Source of the DNA: Oscillospiraceae bacterium
GTDB lineage: Bacteria > Bacillota > Clostridia > Oscillospirales > Acutalibacteraceae
Length of the DNA: 37,217 bases
NCBI GenBank assembly: GCA_009784445.1
Contig: WRBQ01000017.1
Location: 1 to 37,217, forward strand
Direction: 5' to 3'
The position numbers and the translations under genes were made by a program. Positions 36,247 through 37,217 of this stretch are shown one piece after another. Under the pieces are notes generated by a model. That model was not told the DNA's origin. It was given only the letters and a program-made list of their open reading frames with translations, and made no database searches. Every line of letters starts with the position of its first letter. The first letter of the stretch is position 1.

Positions 36247-37217
36247 ATCAATCATCATATGCGCGGCCTTGTAGATATCACCGCAGCCTAGGGTGAGCAC
36301 AAGGTCGCCTTGTTGTGCGTGCTCGGCGATGTATTGCGCTATCTCGCTAAAGTTTTCGTGCCACGTGCTACCGGGGAGTTTTGCTGCTAAATCGGCAGTG
36401 GAAATGCCCCAAGTATTCACCTCACGCGAGCCCATGATAGCGGTCATCACCACGTGATCGGCCAGATTTAGCGCATCAGCGAAGTCGTTTAGTAACAGGG
36501 CAGTGCGTGAAAATGTGAAGGGCTGAAACACCGCCCAAACACGCTGGTAATCCATTTGCCGTGCGGCAGTGAGTGCGACCTCAATTTCGCGTGGATGATG
36601 GGCGTAGTCGTCTGCGATGGTGATGCCGCGGTGAGTGCCCAGCACCTCAAAACGCCGCCCTGCGCCGCGGAAATCCGCCAGTGCAGTTTCGCAATCTAGC
36701 GCGCCGACGCCCGAAAGCATGGCTGCGGCAATGGCCGCAAGAGAGTTGCTCACGTTGAATTCGCCAGGTGCGGCAAGCTGAATTCGTGTTAGCGATTCGC
36801 CGCGATAAATTAAGTCGTAGCTGGCAAACGCGCCATTCAGCGTTATGTTTGCGGCGCGGAAGTCGCAGCCTTGGGTGCGGCCAAAACTCACCAGTTTGCG
36901 GGCCTCCATGCCCTCAAGAGCGAGCCTAGTGTTGGTGTCGTCGCCGTTGTATATCACGGTTTTTGTGGCTTTTTCAGCGAATTTGCGGAAGGACGCCAGC
37001 AAGTTTTCCAGGGTTTTGAAGTATTCCATGTGGTCTTCGTCAATGTTGAGAATGACTGCAATGTCGGGCGAATATTGCAAAAATGCGTCTTGATATTCGC
37101 AGGCTTCAACGATCATGTGGTCACTTTTGCCCACTAGGGCGTTGCGCGTTAAACCGGCTAGACGTCCGCCCACCACTGCAGTGGGATCAAGCTTGGCGGC
37201 TTGCATAATGTGCGCCA
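36232..37217 (-). CDS. murC: UDP-N-acetylmuramate-L-alanine ligase (partial)
   Basis: The open frame runs off the right edge, so roughly the first 120-130 residues are missing; what remains is about 328. It ligates L-alanine to UDP-MurNAc in peptidoglycan synthesis. DPTAVVGGRLAGL, VEACEYQDAFLQYSPDIAVILNIDEDHMEYF, EFNVSNSLAAIAAA, GAGRRFEVLGTHRGITIADDYAHHPREIEVAL and VFQPFTFSRTALLLNDFADAL are all MurC blocks in the central ATPase and C-terminal domains. The ATP-loop (GTHGKT) would lie outside the window. The inner ATG at 37206 is not the start, because the frame continues upstream. Confidence 0.93.
   Translation of the reverse strand, partial: AHIMQAAKLDPTAVVGGRLAGLTRNALVGKSDHMIVEACEYQDAFLQYSPDIAVILNIDEDHMEYFKTLENLLASFRKFAEKATKTVIYNGDDTNTRLALEGMEARKLVSFGRTQGCDFRAANITLNGAFASYDLIYRGESLTRIQLAAPGEFNVSNSLAAIAAAMLSGVGALDCETALADFRGAGRRFEVLGTHRGITIADDYAHHPREIEVALTAARQMDYQRVWAVFQPFTFSRTALLLNDFADALNLADHVVMTAIMGSREVNTWGISTADLAAKLPGSTWHENFSEIAQYIAEHAQQGDLVLTLGCGDIYKAAHMMIDLLQQ

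Overview
The window reads as a chromosomal segment of a spore-forming Bacillota, most likely an uncultured member of Clostridia. The evidence is an orphan spoVAE, the miaB-ylbF-mutS-mutL-miaA and cmk-plsC gene orders, an RqcP homologue, strong Shine-Dalgarno sequences and many near-consensus TTGACA-17-TATAAT promoters. The taxon is inferred; no rRNA or tRNA gene was seen. GC content is moderately high, and several repeat families fill the gaps between genes.

Positions 1-6730, mostly minus strand: two related DUF2807-type lipoproteins, rqcP and a small Cys protein, a secreted or membrane protein of unknown function, serA and serC (serine synthesis) with a type I toxin-antitoxin-like locus between them, then a short YigZ-type protein coupled to a GH30 glycoside hydrolase. 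Positions 6900-18800, plus strand: a long run of housekeeping genes (miaB, ylbF-like, mutS, mutL, miaA, BaiN-like flavoprotein, cmk, plsC, lysA, small unknown). Positions 18976-20791: a VOC/glyoxalase protein and two related Ig-like exported proteins, one of which has lost its lipobox cysteine.

Positions 21083-24869, minus strand: a DUF2791 (BrxD-like) ATPase coupled to a TerB-C-like protein, then a glyoxalase-II-like hydrolase, dtd and a DUF1294 membrane protein. A divergent promoter pair drives an AraC-type protein on the other side. Positions 26440-29014: spoVAE, a DUF3267 membrane protease-like protein, a frameshifted GNAT and prephenate dehydrogenase. Positions 29051-31013, minus strand: DUF1284, bioY and birA, with a BirA-like operator over the bioY promoter. 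Positions 31083-36246: a second type I toxin-antitoxin-like locus, an unknown protein, then dnaA, peptidase E, ftsY, an XTP/dITP pyrophosphatase and nagB. A partial murC converges from the right edge.

Two observations stand out. First, the two small loci (3583-3869 and 31083-31378) share one architecture: a 22-24 residue hydrophobic peptide starting MEYLVI, convergent consensus promoters and a shared bidirectional terminator. They look like two copies of a compact Fst/par-like type I toxin-antitoxin module. Second, a palindromic repeat family with GTAGGGGCG ends occurs between genes and also in frame inside mutS, mutL and the TerB-C-like gene. It gives the same octapeptide, VGADANPP, in two unrelated proteins, which recalls the Rickettsia palindromic elements.
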